Source of the DNA: Jeotgalibacillus soli | GTDB lineage: Bacteria > Bacillota > Bacilli > Bacillales > Jeotgalibacillaceae | Direction: 5' to 3' | Assembly: GCF_000829435.1 (NCBI RefSeq) | Contig: NZ_JXRP01000019.1 | Span: 186,001 to 250,000 of the forward strand | DNA length: 64,000 bases | Part shown: piece after piece, positions 38,004 through 46,601 of the stretch | Layout of the letters: each line of letters opens with the position of its first letter | Numbering within the stretch: the stretch's first letter is position 1 | The notes under the pieces: model-generated | What the model was told of the DNA's origin: nothing | The model's input: only the letters and a program-made list of their open reading frames with translations | The model's database searches: none | Position numbers and translations under genes: made by a program

Positions 38004-39449
38004 TTATTTCTTTGCCTCGTGGACTTTTAACACCTTTCCCTTAACTGTTGTGTTCTTCATTGCCTGCAAAACCATCGGGCCTTTTCCATTTAATATTTCA
38101 ACATACGATACATTTTCCTGAATGGTGATAATGCCAATATCAGCAGCTGTTACACCATTAATTTTTGCAATGGTCCCTACAAAATCTACTGCTCTTATTT
38201 TCTTTTTCTTTCCACCGTTGAAATAAAGCTTCATGATCTCTTTATTTAGTTGAGCACTTTTATCTATTTTTAGAATGGGTTGAGCATTTATTTTCTCTTC
38301 GAAGGCTGGTTTTTCTCTTTTCACTTCTTCTCTTAAAGGAGCATTTTTTTTAGTGATCTCAAAACCAATGTATTCTTCTATTTCTGCCAGGAACCTTTCC
38401 TCATATGGTGTTACAAAAGAGATGGCTTTTCCCGATTTTCCCGCTCGTCCAGTTCTTCCTGTACGATGAACATAGCTTTCCTTTTCTAGTGGCAGATCAT
38501 AGTTGATCACAAGGGTAATGCTGTCGATATCAATTCCTCTTGCAGCTACATCTGTTGCGATTAAGTAGCGGAATTTTCCTCGTTTAAAATCATTCATTAC
38601 AGCAAACCGATCTTCTTGTATTAATCCCCCATGAATTTTGTCAACCGGATAGCTGGATCGATTTAGTTGCTGAAACACAAAATCTACTTGGTCTTGCGTA
38701 CGGCAGAAAATGATACAGCTGTCAGGATTTTCAACTGTCGTTATATCTTTAAGAAGAGAAAGCTTCTGCTCATCACTTACATCATATAAAATATGCTCAA
38801 TTGTATTATTCGTAATCCCTGAAGCCTCAATTTCGATTTCAATTGGATTTTTCATATATTGATGACAGAGATTTTCGATATCCTCTGGTAATGTTGCCGA
38901 GAAGAGCATCGTCACACGATCTGTCGGCAGCGCTTGTATAATGGCTTCCACCTGGTCGATGAAGCCCATATTCAGCATCTCATCTGCTTCATCAATGATA
39001 AGAAAGCTTAATCGCTCTAAAGCGAGAGTCCCTTTTTCAATATGGTCTAATAACCTTCCAGGAGTCCCTACCACCACATGTGTTTTTTGCTTTAATTCCG
39101 TTTTTTGATGTAAAAAAGGTTGTTTGCCATAGATCGCTGCAGCTTTAATTCGTTTGTATCTTCCGATATTCGTTATATCTTCTTTAATTTGAGCAGCAAG
39201 CTCCCTAGTCGGCGTAAGAATTAGTGCCTGAGGCTTATTCTCCTCCCACTCCAACATTTCACATATCGGAATACCAAAGGCAGCTGTCTTCCCGCTTCCT
39301 GTTTGAGATTTTACAACTAAATCTCTCTTTTCTAAGGCGACTGGAATGACTTTTCTTTGTACCTCGGTTGGGTTTTCATAATGTAAGCTTGTTAATGCTT
39401 TTACGATGTCATCATTTAAATTCAAGTCTCTAAAGCTGTTAGTGTTCAT
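38004..39449 (-). CDS. dbpA: DEAD-box RNA helicase of the DbpA/YxiN family
   Basis: ATP-dependent RNA helicase, 481 aa, acting in 50S ribosomal subunit assembly. Motifs: Walker A SQTGSGKT (48-55), PTREL, TPGR, DEAD at 153-156, SAT, and [10 protein letters not shown]-terminal RNA-binding domain (about 405-478) of the DbpA type targets hairpin 92 of 23S rRNA. A TATAAT element lies upstream but its -35 is poor. Divergent from rluF, another 23S rRNA factor. Confidence 0.93.
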   Translation of the reverse strand: MNTNSFRDLNLNDDIVKALTSLHYENPTEVQRKVIPVALEKRDLVVKSQTGSGKTAAFGIPICEMLEWEENKPQALILTPTRELAAQIKEDITNIGRYKRIKAAAIYGKQPFLHQKTELKQKTHVVVGTPGRLLDHIEKGTLALERLSFLIIDEADEMLNMGFIDQVEAIIQALPTDRVTMLFSATLPEDIENLCHQYMKNPIEIEIEASGITNNTIEHILYDVSDEQKLSLLKDITTVENPDSCIIFCRTQDQVDFVFQQLNRSSYPVDKIHGGLIQEDRFAVMNDFKRGKFRYLIATDVAARGIDIDSITLVINYDLPLEKESYVHRTGRTGRAGKSGKAISFVTPYEERFLAEIEEYIGFEITKKNAPLREEVKREKPAFEEKINAQPILKIDKSAQLNKEIMKLYFNGGKKKKIRAVDFVGTIAKINGVTAADIGIITIQENVSYVEILNGKGPMVLQAMKNTTVKGKVLKVHEAKK

Positions 39450-39638
39450 GTCTTAACCTCATTTTACTTTGTATTGTTAACTTAACGTGCATTCAATAAA
39501 CGAATACATTATCAAGATTGTTTCATTATACTTGAATTATTCCATACTCCGCATGATAATTGTGGAATGCCCTTGAACAAAAGGGTTAATATGCGTTATC
39601 TTAAGAACATAAATCTAAACTAAAAGGTGTGCTTTTTT

Positions 39639-40346
39639 TTGCGAATCAATAAATTTATCAGTGAGTCAGGTGTTACGTCGAGACGGGGAGCAGATAAGTG
39701 GATTGCCGAAGGCCGAGTAACAATTAATGGGACTGTCGCGGAATTAGGCAGCCAAGCAGAGCACGGAGACGATGTTCGTGTCGATGGAAAACCAATTTCT
39801 GCCGAACAAGAAAATGTTTACATTGCGCTAAACAAGCCTGTTGGGATTACAAGCACGACGGAAAGACATATAAAAGGAAATATTGTCGACTTCGTCAATC
39901 ATCCATTGCGTATTTTCCATATAGGAAGACTCGATAAAGATTCAGAGGGCTTAATCCTATTGACCAACGATGGGGACATTGTAAATGAAATTTTACGTGC
40001 AGAAAATAAGCATGAAAAGGAATATATTGTTACCGTAGACAAGCCCATTACTCCTGCCTTTCTAAAAGAGATGTCAGAAGGCGTCGAGATTTTAAATACG
40101 AAAACATTGCCATGTAAAGTAAATCAGCTATCTAAAAATGTTTTTAACATTACATTGACACAAGGATTGAATCGTCAAATTCGCCGTATGTGCACAGCAC
40201 TTGGCTATGAGGTTCGAAGTCTAAAACGATTGCGAATCATGAATATTCATTTGGGTGACTTGCCACGAGGACAGTGGAGAAATTTAGCCAAAAATGAGCT
40301 TCAGCAATTATTTAAAGACTTAAACTATTCATCAAAGAAAAGATAA
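39639..40346 (+). CDS. rluF: 23S rRNA pseudouridine synthase, RluF type
   Basis: A 235-aa enzyme with an N-terminal S4 RNA-binding domain (residues 1-60) and an RsuA/RluB-type catalytic domain. Catalytic Asp99 sits in [10 protein letters not shown]. Closing motif [14 protein letters not shown] is present. RluF modifies U2604 of 23S rRNA in E. coli. I place the start at TTG 39639, giving the conserved MRINKFI, with AAAAGGTG upstream; GTG at 39627 is too close to that site. Confidence 0.88.
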   Translation: MRINKFISESGVTSRRGADKWIAEGRVTINGTVAELGSQAEHGDDVRVDGKPISAEQENVYIALNKPVGITSTTERHIKGNIVDFVNHPLRIFHIGRLDKDSEGLILLTNDGDIVNEILRAENKHEKEYIVTVDKPITPAFLKEMSEGVEILNTKTLPCKVNQLSKNVFNITLTQGLNRQIRRMCTALGYEVRSLKRLRIMNIHLGDLPRGQWRNLAKNELQQLFKDLNYSSKKR

Positions 40347-40381
40347 AAGAGGATGATTTGCATAAGTCATCCTCTTTCCTT
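40346..40381 (+). terminator. Terminator of rluF
   Basis: AAAGAGGATGA pairs perfectly with TCATCCTCTTT over a 10-nt loop, followed by CCTTTT. Overlaps the stop codon. Confidence 0.75.
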
Positions 40382-40434
40382 TTAAGCAATCCATTTTCCA
40401 TATGTTCTTCATATGGTGAACAGGATAATGGTTA

Positions 40435-40551
40435 TTGAACGTACCTTTTCAACCACTAGCTCTTGCACCTTGCAAAGAGCCTGTTAGAAGTAAGAGACAA
40501 ATTTTATACGATCCATTATTTGAGCTAGATGAAAAGATGTATATAGGTTAA
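40435..40551 (+). CDS. Possible 38-residue small ORF
   Basis: TTG start with AGGA 11 bp upstream, ending at TAA. The peptide is proline-rich then charged (NVPFQPLALAPCKEP, ending ELDEKMYIG). The composition looks coding, but no family was recognised and no promoter seen. It may instead be the tail of a decayed gene. Confidence 0.25.
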   Translation: MNVPFQPLALAPCKEPVRSKRQILYDPLFELDEKMYIG

Positions 40552-40574
40552 ATAGATTCAAAAAAGGATAGCTT

Positions 40575-41330
40575 TTATACTTCGATCTCTATAAACACCG
40601 GACAATGATCGCTGCCCATTATTTCAGAATGGACCTGGGCATCGATTAATGAAGAGACCAATCGTTCTGAAAGGATGAAATAGTCAATTCTCCATCCAAT
40701 ATTTCTTTCTCTTACCTTGCTCATGTAGGACCACCATGTATACACATCTTCTTTTTCCGGATAGAGATATCGAAATGAATCAACAAAGCCGGCCTCAAGT
40801 AAGTTTGTCATTTTTGTACGTTCTCCATCCGTGAAGCCTGAATTTCCTCGATTTGATTTCCAATTTTTCAAATCGATTTCCTGATGTGCTACATTCAGAT
40901 CACCACATAAAATAACAGGCTTGATTGCATCCAATATGATCATATAATGACGTATTCGATCTTCCCACTCTAACCGTTCGCCAAGCCGTGTCAAATCTCG
41001 TTTGGAATTGGGTGTATACACATTAATTAAATAAAACTCTTCAAACTCTAATGTAAGTATTCTTCCCTCTGGCTCAGAATCATCCTGATCCAAACCATAT
41101 GTAACAGATAATGGAGTTTTCTTTGTAAAAACAGCAGTACCGGAATAACCTTTTCTTTCTGCGTAATTCCAATATTGTTCGTATCCTTCTAAATCAAGCG
41201 TTATTTGCCCTTCCTGCAGCTTCGTTTCCTGAATACAGAATAGATCAGCATCCACTTTTTCAAAGTACGTTAAAAACCCTTTCGCTACATTTGCTCTTAG
41301 TCCATTCACATTCCAAGACACCAGCTTCAT
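40575..41330 (-). CDS. exoA: Exodeoxyribonuclease III / AP endonuclease
   Basis: Cleaves DNA at abasic sites and degrades 3' ends in base-excision repair, 251 aa. EEP-fold motifs: WNVNGLR at 6-12, catalytic Glu35 in QETK, NVYTPNS, GDLNVAH, RIDYF and the terminal SDHCPV with His242. XthA/ExoA family of normal length. Single gene, divergent from a possible small ORF. Confidence 0.93.
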   Translation of the reverse strand: MKLVSWNVNGLRANVAKGFLTYFEKVDADLFCIQETKLQEGQITLDLEGYEQYWNYAERKGYSGTAVFTKKTPLSVTYGLDQDDSEPEGRILTLEFEEFYLINVYTPNSKRDLTRLGERLEWEDRIRHYMIILDAIKPVILCGDLNVAHQEIDLKNWKSNRGNSGFTDGERTKMTNLLEAGFVDSFRYLYPEKEDVYTWWSYMSKVRERNIGWRIDYFILSERLVSSLIDAQVHSEIMGSDHCPVFIEIEV

Positions 41331-41360
41331 AAATTCGTTACACTCCCTTCTTTAAGACAA

Positions 41361-41414
41361 TCAAAAAATCACACAGGATGTTCCCATAATCGTAAAGGAA
41401 ACATCCTGTGTGAT
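41361..41414 (-). terminator. Terminator of the DUF3219 gene
   Basis: A perfect 15-bp stem (ATCACACAGGATGTT) followed by TTTTTTG on the minus strand. Confidence 0.85.
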
Positions 41415-41429
41415 TATAATCAACTGCCT

Positions 41430-41726
41430 TTATTGCTTGAGTTCAATTAGCTCTAGATGAAAATCCCCTACCGCATCTTCTTCATACAAATTGGTAACAG
41501 ATGTTGAATAATTGTGAACTGTCCCTCTAAAAGCAAGATTTTTTTCAGGGACCGAAACATCAAAGTTTAATTCATATAAGAGTGTTGTAATCGCATGATA
41601 TGCTTCATGGTTCACCTTAAAATCAACCACTATTTTCAACAATTCTTTCCCGCTAGCCGATACCATCTCATCTTGATAGTGATCCACATTTATTTTTGTA
41701 TCATTTAGCATGATATGATTAGGCAA
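41430..41726 (-). CDS. DUF3219 protein (YkvR-like)
   Basis: A 98-aa cytosolic protein resembling B. subtilis YkvR, with the family stretch LAFRGTVHNYSTSVTNLYE. Function unknown. TTG start with GGAG 11 bp upstream; an ATG five codons later is an alternative. TTGAAA, 18 bp and TACCAT upstream may be its promoter. Confidence 0.8.
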   Translation of the reverse strand: MPNHIMLNDTKINVDHYQDEMVSASGKELLKIVVDFKVNHEAYHAITTLLYELNFDVSVPEKNLAFRGTVHNYSTSVTNLYEEDAVGDFHLELIELKQ

Positions 41727-41846
41727 TTATCATTCAACTCCTCAATGTTCTTAGAGGAATGGTATCATTATTGTTTAATCTTTTTCAAGTATACAGTTTG
41801 CACATACCAGAGAATTGAGTAGAAAAATTAACCCGCCTAAAAAAAG

Positions 41847-41862
41847 ACCGATTTTAATTGGT
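41847..41862 (-). terminator. Weak terminator after the TRM11-like fragment
   Basis: Short imperfect stem ACCAATT/AATCGGT followed by TCTTTTTTT on the minus strand. Confidence 0.35.
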
Positions 41863-41878
41863 TATACTGTTAAGCAAT

Positions 41879-42376
41879 TTATCCTACAGTCCCAGCTTTT
41901 AAGTCCATATATGTTGAATGATGGATCCAAACGGTCTTACTTTTTTTATACCGCCCAAAATACCATCGTCCATCCATCACAGTAATGCCAAATTCTTGGT
42001 CTGGATTCACCCTATCGAGTTTACCGTTAATATGTAATCCCACTTCATGTGCAATCCAGCCTCTTTTTTCATCTTCCACTTCTGTCAATTGATACAAGTT
42101 ATTATATTTCATAAGATTCACATTGAACGTCAGTCCGAATAAAAATATTTTTTTAACTTGATTAATTATATCTTGAAGATCCGCCCCTTCGTACATTACC
42201 TCGATTCGTTCCTTAATGAATGGACTTCTATTGGGATCAATTTCAATTGGACTTTTTAGGACATTCTCATTTGTCTCGATTCCAAAGATCGATCGTTTTT
42301 CCATTTTACACATGGAGGATTCACCTTCACGATGTGCAAAATGATAGATAAACATCTTATTATTATCTTTTTCCAT
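41879..42376 (-). CDS. N-terminal part of a TRM11-like RNA methyltransferase, apparently truncated
   Basis: A 165-aa protein. Its pattern (CKMEKRSIFG, then SPFIKERIEVMYEGADL, VGLHINGKLDRVNPDQEFGI and WYFGRYKKSKTVWIHH) matches from memory the N-terminal THUMP-like half of Bacillus TRM11-family methyltransferases. Those continue into a SAM-binding catalytic domain, while this chain stops right after the conserved HH. It is probably a truncated gene or a stand-alone RNA-binding domain. ATG with AAAGGA upstream. The long gap upstream (42377-42596) holds only tandem direct repeats. Confidence 0.5.
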   Translation of the reverse strand: MEKDNNKMFIYHFAHREGESSMCKMEKRSIFGIETNENVLKSPIEIDPNRSPFIKERIEVMYEGADLQDIINQVKKIFLFGLTFNVNLMKYNNLYQLTEVEDEKRGWIAHEVGLHINGKLDRVNPDQEFGITVMDGRWYFGRYKKSKTVWIHHSTYMDLKAGTVG

Positions 42377-42596
42377 TCAATTCCCATCCTTTTTAACGTG
42401 AATGTTCATTATCCACAGCTTTTATTAAAGGCTGATAAATAATGTATCTACGTTGATTTATTAGGTATCTAAATTGATTACAGAAGCATGTTATTTAATA
42501 TTATGTTCAGTTGTATTTATGTGTTTTTATATTCTTACATTTTCATGCTGTACCCTCTTCCCCACTAATTGATTCTTAAAACATTTTATCGATAAG
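42377..42596. other. AT-rich gap with tandem direct repeats
   Basis: No gene seen. GTATCTACGTTGATT at 42444 and GTATCTAAATTGATT at 42465 are near-identical copies spaced 21 bp apart, two helical turns, about 70-100 bp upstream of the TRM11-like gene. They could be operator half-sites. Confidence 0.3.
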
Positions 42597-42651
42597 CTTC
42601 AAAAAAAAAAAAAATAGTTCTCCCGTTTTGATATTCAGTGGAACTATTTTT
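42597..42651 (-). terminator. Terminator of hemD
   Basis: An 11-bp stem (CAAAAATAGTTC arms) followed on the minus strand by an unusually long run of 14 T. Confidence 0.8.
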
Positions 42652-42704
42652 GTTTGTATCTAAAAGGATTCAATAACCTTATTCCGTCATCCTTAAAAGT
42701 CGTG

Positions 42705-43520
42705 CTAAATATCCTGCTTACTATAATAACGAGATAATTCGATCACCATAGCACCCATACGTTCTTTTTCGGGTACCAGCATCCGTTCAATTCCTTCTTC
42801 CTTAAGCGCTTCTGCTGTCACTTTTCCGACAGCTGCTGCCAGCGTCTGACTTTTAAAAGCATGAATGATTTTATCCAAATATTCATTTTCTCTGGCATAA
42901 TCAAATAACTCTCTTACTTGAACGGCAGTTGTAAAGCAAACCGCGTCGACTTGATCGTTTATCAGCTCATCACATAAGGCTGACACAATTTTGCGTTCAG
43001 GTGCAATGTGCTGATAAGGTAAAATTTGCTGAACCGTTGCCCCTTTTTCATTCAGAAACTGAATCAATGCAGGCGCTTTTTCACCGTGCAGCTGAACCAT
43101 AACTCTCTGTCCTGAAAAATCAAAAGATTCTAATGCCCTGATTAATCCCCTTGTGGTCCCATCTTCATCTACCGCTACGGGGTTAATGCCTAGTTTCTTT
43201 AGGGCAGAAAAGGTCTTGTACCCCCTAGAAGCGATTTTTGCTTCCTGTATTCTCTGAAGAAATAAATCCTTAATATTCATTCTCTCTGTTAAATCTAGCA
43301 ATGTGTTTGTTCCAATGCCAGTTGTCAAAACGACCCAATCAGCACCTGTTTCAACAAACTTGCGTAGATCCGGCTCCACCTGCTCCTCTGCTAAAAATAC
43401 CGTTCCCTGCAAAGGTCGCACGATCGGTATTCCACCCTGCTTTTCTATCAATGTGCTGATTTCATCCGTTTTGCGTGAGCCTGCTATGGCAATTGTTTTT
43501 CTTTCTAATCCTTTAGCCAT
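42705..43520 (-). CDS. hemD: Uroporphyrinogen-III synthase, stand-alone
   Basis: HemD-family protein, 271 aa, with two alternating alpha/beta domains. Seen: an N-terminal IAIAGSRKTDE strand, the WVVLTTGIGTNTLL segment and the C-terminal VCFTTAVQVR and AAVGKVTAEAL motifs. It closes the tetrapyrrole ring in haem, sirohaem or B12 synthesis. It is outside any hem operon and may be the second, divergent copy known in bacilli. ATG at 43520 has GAGGG upstream; the in-frame ATG 57 bp earlier does not. Confidence 0.82.
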   Translation of the reverse strand: MAKGLERKTIAIAGSRKTDEISTLIEKQGGIPIVRPLQGTVFLAEEQVEPDLRKFVETGADWVVLTTGIGTNTLLDLTERMNIKDLFLQRIQEAKIASRGYKTFSALKKLGINPVAVDEDGTTRGLIRALESFDFSGQRVMVQLHGEKAPALIQFLNEKGATVQQILPYQHIAPERKIVSALCDELINDQVDAVCFTTAVQVRELFDYARENEYLDKIIHAFKSQTLAAAVGKVTAEALKEEGIERMLVPEKERMGAMVIELSRYYSKQDI

Positions 43521-43729
43521 GCTATATCCCTCGATTCTTTTGGTAGAATATATGAAATTACTTGCTGATCGAACCATTTATATAGCAGCTCGTAATTTTT
43601 TGATCCTTTAAACTATTCTACCATTTTTCCAGCTTGGTATTTCTAAAATGGTGTGAGCGACAGATGATGGATTTTGCAATAAATGATGATAAGTGCAAAT
43701 TTCTTTAAGACAGTCTCCAAATAGCTCAC

Positions 43730-43757
43730 AAAAAAACGGAGCTAATGACAGTCTCCG
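43730..43757 (-). terminator. Terminator of the PIN toxin-antitoxin operon
   Basis: CGGAG/CTCCG stem with an 11-nt loop, then TTTTTTTG on the minus strand. Confidence 0.65.
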
Positions 43758-43793
43758 CAGCAAAAAAATAATTATTTTGTTCTGTCCTTATCC

Positions 43794-44237
43794 TTACTTT
43801 ACTCCATGCTTCAAGAAATAATCGATCGGCTTCATTGGAATAAACGGTGCATCTTGCATCTCCAATATCCCGCTTTTTAAATCGATAGTGATAATATGAT
43901 TCGCATCAGATTCGACTGCCGCGTCCACAAACATTTGATCATTTCTGTCAGTTGCAGTAAAATCGGATTTCGTGTGAGATGTATTCACGCTTTTTGCGTG
44001 CTGGAATAAGAAAGAAATGTAATCTAATTTTTTTCTCATATGTTCGTATGGAGAGTTGATTTCATTGGATATTTTTTTAATCATGTAAAGAAGCTCACCA
44101 ATCGTATATTGAGAAAAAACGAGCCTTGCATCATAACGATCCAGTGCATTAATAAAAAGAGTACATTCATCATCGTCTTCCGGAGTGAATAATGCCCGAA
44201 TAAAAACACATGTATCTACAACGATTTTATCTGCCAT
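43794..44237 (-). CDS. PIN-domain ribonuclease, probable toxin
   Basis: A 147-aa PIN-fold endoribonuclease. Predicted acidic metal-binding residues: Asp8 (VVDTCVF), Glu48 (GELL), Asp100 (DRNDQMF) and Asp119 (TIDLKS). Preceded by a tiny gene whose stop overlaps this ATG by 11 bp, the usual order for antitoxin then toxin. Toxin role is inferred from fold and arrangement; PIN proteins can also be processing nucleases. Confidence 0.82.
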   Translation of the reverse strand: MADKIVVDTCVFIRALFTPEDDDECTLFINALDRYDARLVFSQYTIGELLYMIKKISNEINSPYEHMRKKLDYISFLFQHAKSVNTSHTKSDFTATDRNDQMFVDAAVESDANHIITIDLKSGILEMQDAPFIPMKPIDYFLKHGVK

Positions 44238-44379
44238 ATTTCTCCTCTTTAAATGTTTTTATTATTTCTTGGTATGTGACACCTTTCTGCTTCATACTGG
44301 ATTGAATATTGTTGCGGATCTCGTTAAATAATTTTAAATGTCTTTCTTTAAACTTGTCATCTTCTTTCATTGAAACCAT
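44227..44379 (-). CDS. Small antitoxin-like protein paired with the PIN nuclease
   Basis: A 50-aa highly charged, probably helical protein (KFKERHLKLFNEIRNN, then KGVTYQEIIKTFKEE). It has no recognisable MazE, RHH or Phd domain. ATG at 44379 preceded by GGGGGG at good spacing; longer in-frame starts lack a site. The ATGGCAGATAA overlap with the PIN gene implies coupled translation. Antitoxin role inferred from position only. Confidence 0.6.
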   Translation of the reverse strand: MVSMKEDDKFKERHLKLFNEIRNNIQSSMKQKGVTYQEIIKTFKEEKYGR

Positions 44380-45137
44380 ATTCTTGCCCCCCTTTTTAAT
44401 CACACACAAAGTTTTTTTCAGTATGTGCAGGAAAAGCATTTTTAAACAGCATCTCATAAATTTACTATTTATTCATGATCATTTTTATGTACTTATTATC
44501 CTATTTTTATGATTCTTCACAATGCGCTAATGTTATTTAAGCGATTGGTCCTGCGGGAGAATAAGAGCTTGTTTCGTATAAATGAAAAGAGTGATCGTCT
44601 TGGAAGAGCGTTTCTTTCTAGAATAATCTCAGCAATTTTTAGACGGGACAAATTAGCATTCAATAGACCAAGAACGCAATAAATTATATAATTAACATAA
44701 TAGTTGATCTCAATTTTATTAGTGCCAGCTAAAAATGAATAGACTGCATTGCACTGTATAAAAAAATACGTTATACAAGAAAATGTTGAGATGGAGCTAA
44801 TAACAGGGAATGAAGGATGGACATGATTACATACACAAACGGATTTAATGGTAAAATAGAAATACATACAAAAAATCAAGAAATTTCACAAAAAAGGTTT
44901 AAGTAATCGTTTAAATCCAAAATATAGAATCCCCTCCAATACAGCAAATTAAATTAAGCAAGTTCAAGTGGCTGTTCTACCATCAATATATCCATTCACT
45001 ATTTACTAAGTTACATGAACAACCACCTCAACGGACTGATTAAAACTAAGTACTTTTTATTCTTTAGAAAATCAAATTTCTTATGATCTATTCGATCGAA
45101 TTTACAATTAAATTTTACATTTATTAAGGATGATGTC
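44380..45137. other. Gene-poor AT-rich stretch
   Basis: No supported gene. A 120-codon minus-strand frame at 44517-44879 has biased, cysteine- and serine-rich content and no ribosome site. The segment near 44548-44575 contains CCTGCGGGA, reminiscent of dispersed intergenic elements of bacilli, but no boundary could be defined. Confidence 0.35.
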
Positions 45138-45323
45138 ATGGAAGCATTAATTATAATTTCACTCGGTATCGCTGCCATTCTACTAATAGACTTTTTCTCA
45201 GGAAAGAAAAAGCCAAAATGTCCACACTGTAACAGGGAGTATTATAAACCAATCAGAAGAACGTTTGAGGAGCATGAAACCTACTATTGCCCACATTGTG
45301 GAGGGGAAATGGAAAGAGAGTAA
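45138..45323 (+). CDS. Small membrane-anchored zinc-ribbon protein
   Basis: A 61-aa protein: one N-terminal membrane helix (residues 2-19), a lysine-rich stop-transfer segment (GKKKPK), then two CPHC knuckles (Cys28/31 and Cys51/54) forming a zinc ribbon on the cytosolic side. Function unknown. ATG with AAGGA 7 bp upstream. Confidence 0.65.
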   Translation: MEALIIISLGIAAILLIDFFSGKKKPKCPHCNREYYKPIRRTFEEHETYYCPHCGGEMERE

Positions 45324-45339
45324 TGAATGTATTTTAGAT

Positions 45340-45501
45340 TTAAATTATTACAATATCATTCAAAGCCTCGTCAATAAACTCGACTTGGCTTTTTTGCATT
45401 TTTCTAGGTACGTATTTATTCGACCACATGGCAACGTTCGCGAGCTTATTTTTCATCAATATATTTGCTGAGTAGTCGTAGTAAAAAAACGCCGATATAT
45501 T
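45340..45501 (-). pseudogene. Fragment of an unrecognised gene
   Basis: A 53-codon frame with no start at its beginning, ending at TAA 45340-45342. The translation looks like real protein (ANILMKNKLANVAMW, KSQVEFIDEALNDIVII). Stops bound it upstream. Family not recognised; presumably a decayed gene. Confidence 0.35.
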
Positions 45502-45653
45502 CTAATTTTAATGTGAATTCAACTGTTTATTTTGCTAAAGGATCGACAACAGAATATTCAAAATAACTCTTATTAATAAAATACTTTAATACAGTAGCCC
45601 CCTTTTTGCTCATCCTCCGTTTGAATCAAATCCATCAAAGCCTCCATACGAAG

Positions 45654-45830
45654 TTATTTGATCCTACTTGCAGCCTTAATAAAAAGTCTAATTGCTGAAA
45701 GAATAATTAAACCTAAATAGGATAGAGACATGATTTCCGAAAACATGTCATATGGCGCTTTCAATGTTCTACTAAACATGAAACCAACACAAGCCGATAT
45801 TGAGTAACTAATAATGCGTAACCATTTCAT
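45654..45830 (-). CDS. 58-residue small membrane protein
   Basis: ATG start with an AGGG site 9 bp upstream. Two hydrophobic segments (about residues 4-20 and 36-52) and a basic C-terminus (RLFIKAASRIK). It overlaps the preceding 38-residue gene by 23 bp in another frame, so the two are probably co-translated. Family not recognised; the shape recalls holin-like or small efflux-like pairs. Confidence 0.45.
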   Translation of the reverse strand: MKWLRIISYSISACVGFMFSRTLKAPYDMFSEIMSLSYLGLIILSAIRLFIKAASRIK

Positions 45831-45924
45831 TATGTTTTACCCTGCTAGTAAAAAAATAATGTGTAAGCAGTTCTCCAACAGCTGTCATAAATAAGAGTAT
45901 AAGCAGGTTGTATAATAATGTCAT
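45808..45924 (-). CDS. 38-residue small membrane protein
   Basis: ATG start with GAGGT 6 bp upstream, a good ribosome site. One hydrophobic helix (about residues 2-23), then a polar tail. Its 3' end overlaps the start of the 58-residue gene by 23 bp. No family recognised. From 45925 to 46100 no further gene was seen. Confidence 0.45.
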   Translation of the reverse strand: MTLLYNLLILLFMTAVGELLTHYFFTSRVKHNEMVTHY

Positions 45925-46100
45925 GTTATACCTCTATTTTAAAAAGGATATGCGATTTCGATATCTTTTTTTATTGAATAGACGTTATATCAACCAGATT
46001 GTGAGCGTTGCCTTATAATCGATCTCAACCCTATACGTTAGTATTCCAATGCTGTGGTGAAGTAATACGGCATTTCTGTCTCTTAAGAACAGGTCCGGCA

Positions 46101-46264
46101 CTACTTCTCCATCTTTGCCTGTGATTGGTCGGTTGACTTCACAATGATGCGCTTACCCGCTGCCTTATTAATTTCATCATTCTGGAGCCAGCGATATAGC
46201 GTGCGATCTGTTATGCCAACTTCTTTTTCGCGACTTCCACTAATGTCTTACCGTGACGGTACAT
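46101..46264 (-). pseudogene. Frameshifted helix-turn-helix protein remnant
   Basis: ATG at 46264 begins MYRHGKTLVEVAKK and stops after 17 codons. In the neighbouring frame the sense continues as GITDRTLYRWLQNDE and KRIIVKSTDQ to a stop at 46101. Together they read as a DNA-binding HTH of a phage- or transposon-type protein broken by one frameshift. Between 46265 and 46520 nothing else was seen. Confidence 0.5.
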
Positions 46265-46520
46265 TTACCGAGCTCCTGCAAGTATTTAAATATACGAGCG
46301 AATGTGCAGTGTTTTCACCTTAGAGGCATTGTCGATCTGCCATTCCTTATTTGGCAGAATGTTCATTTGTATGGTCGCATGATTTCTTCAAAAGGTTTTT
46401 ACTAATGCAAAATAACATAAAGCTATCGAGCGGATAATCGAGTTCCGAGGACAACAAAAAGCCCTCCTTTTCATGCGGTTAGGCCGAAAAAGAAAGCGAA
46501 TAGGTTATCGAAGTGTTCCC

Positions 46521-46557
46521 GAAAAAATTACCGGCTTATCCCGGATATTTATCGGTA
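46521..46557 (-). terminator. Possible terminator of spo0A
   Basis: TACCG/CGGTA outer pairing with an inner CCGG/CCGG, followed by ATTTTTTC on the minus strand, 44 bp beyond the spo0A stop. Confidence 0.45.
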
Positions 46558-46601
46558 TTTCCCATGTCGTATGAACGTCAATAAACCGTGTCACGCAGCG
46601 A

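Noticed and set aside
44517-44879. 120-codon minus-strand frame
   Set aside because: Cysteine/serine-rich biased translation, no ribosome site, no domain; chance frame in AT-rich DNA.
45573-45647. 24-codon minus-strand frame MEALMDLIQTEDEQ
   Set aside because: Too short, with no clear context or ribosome site; not reported as a gene.
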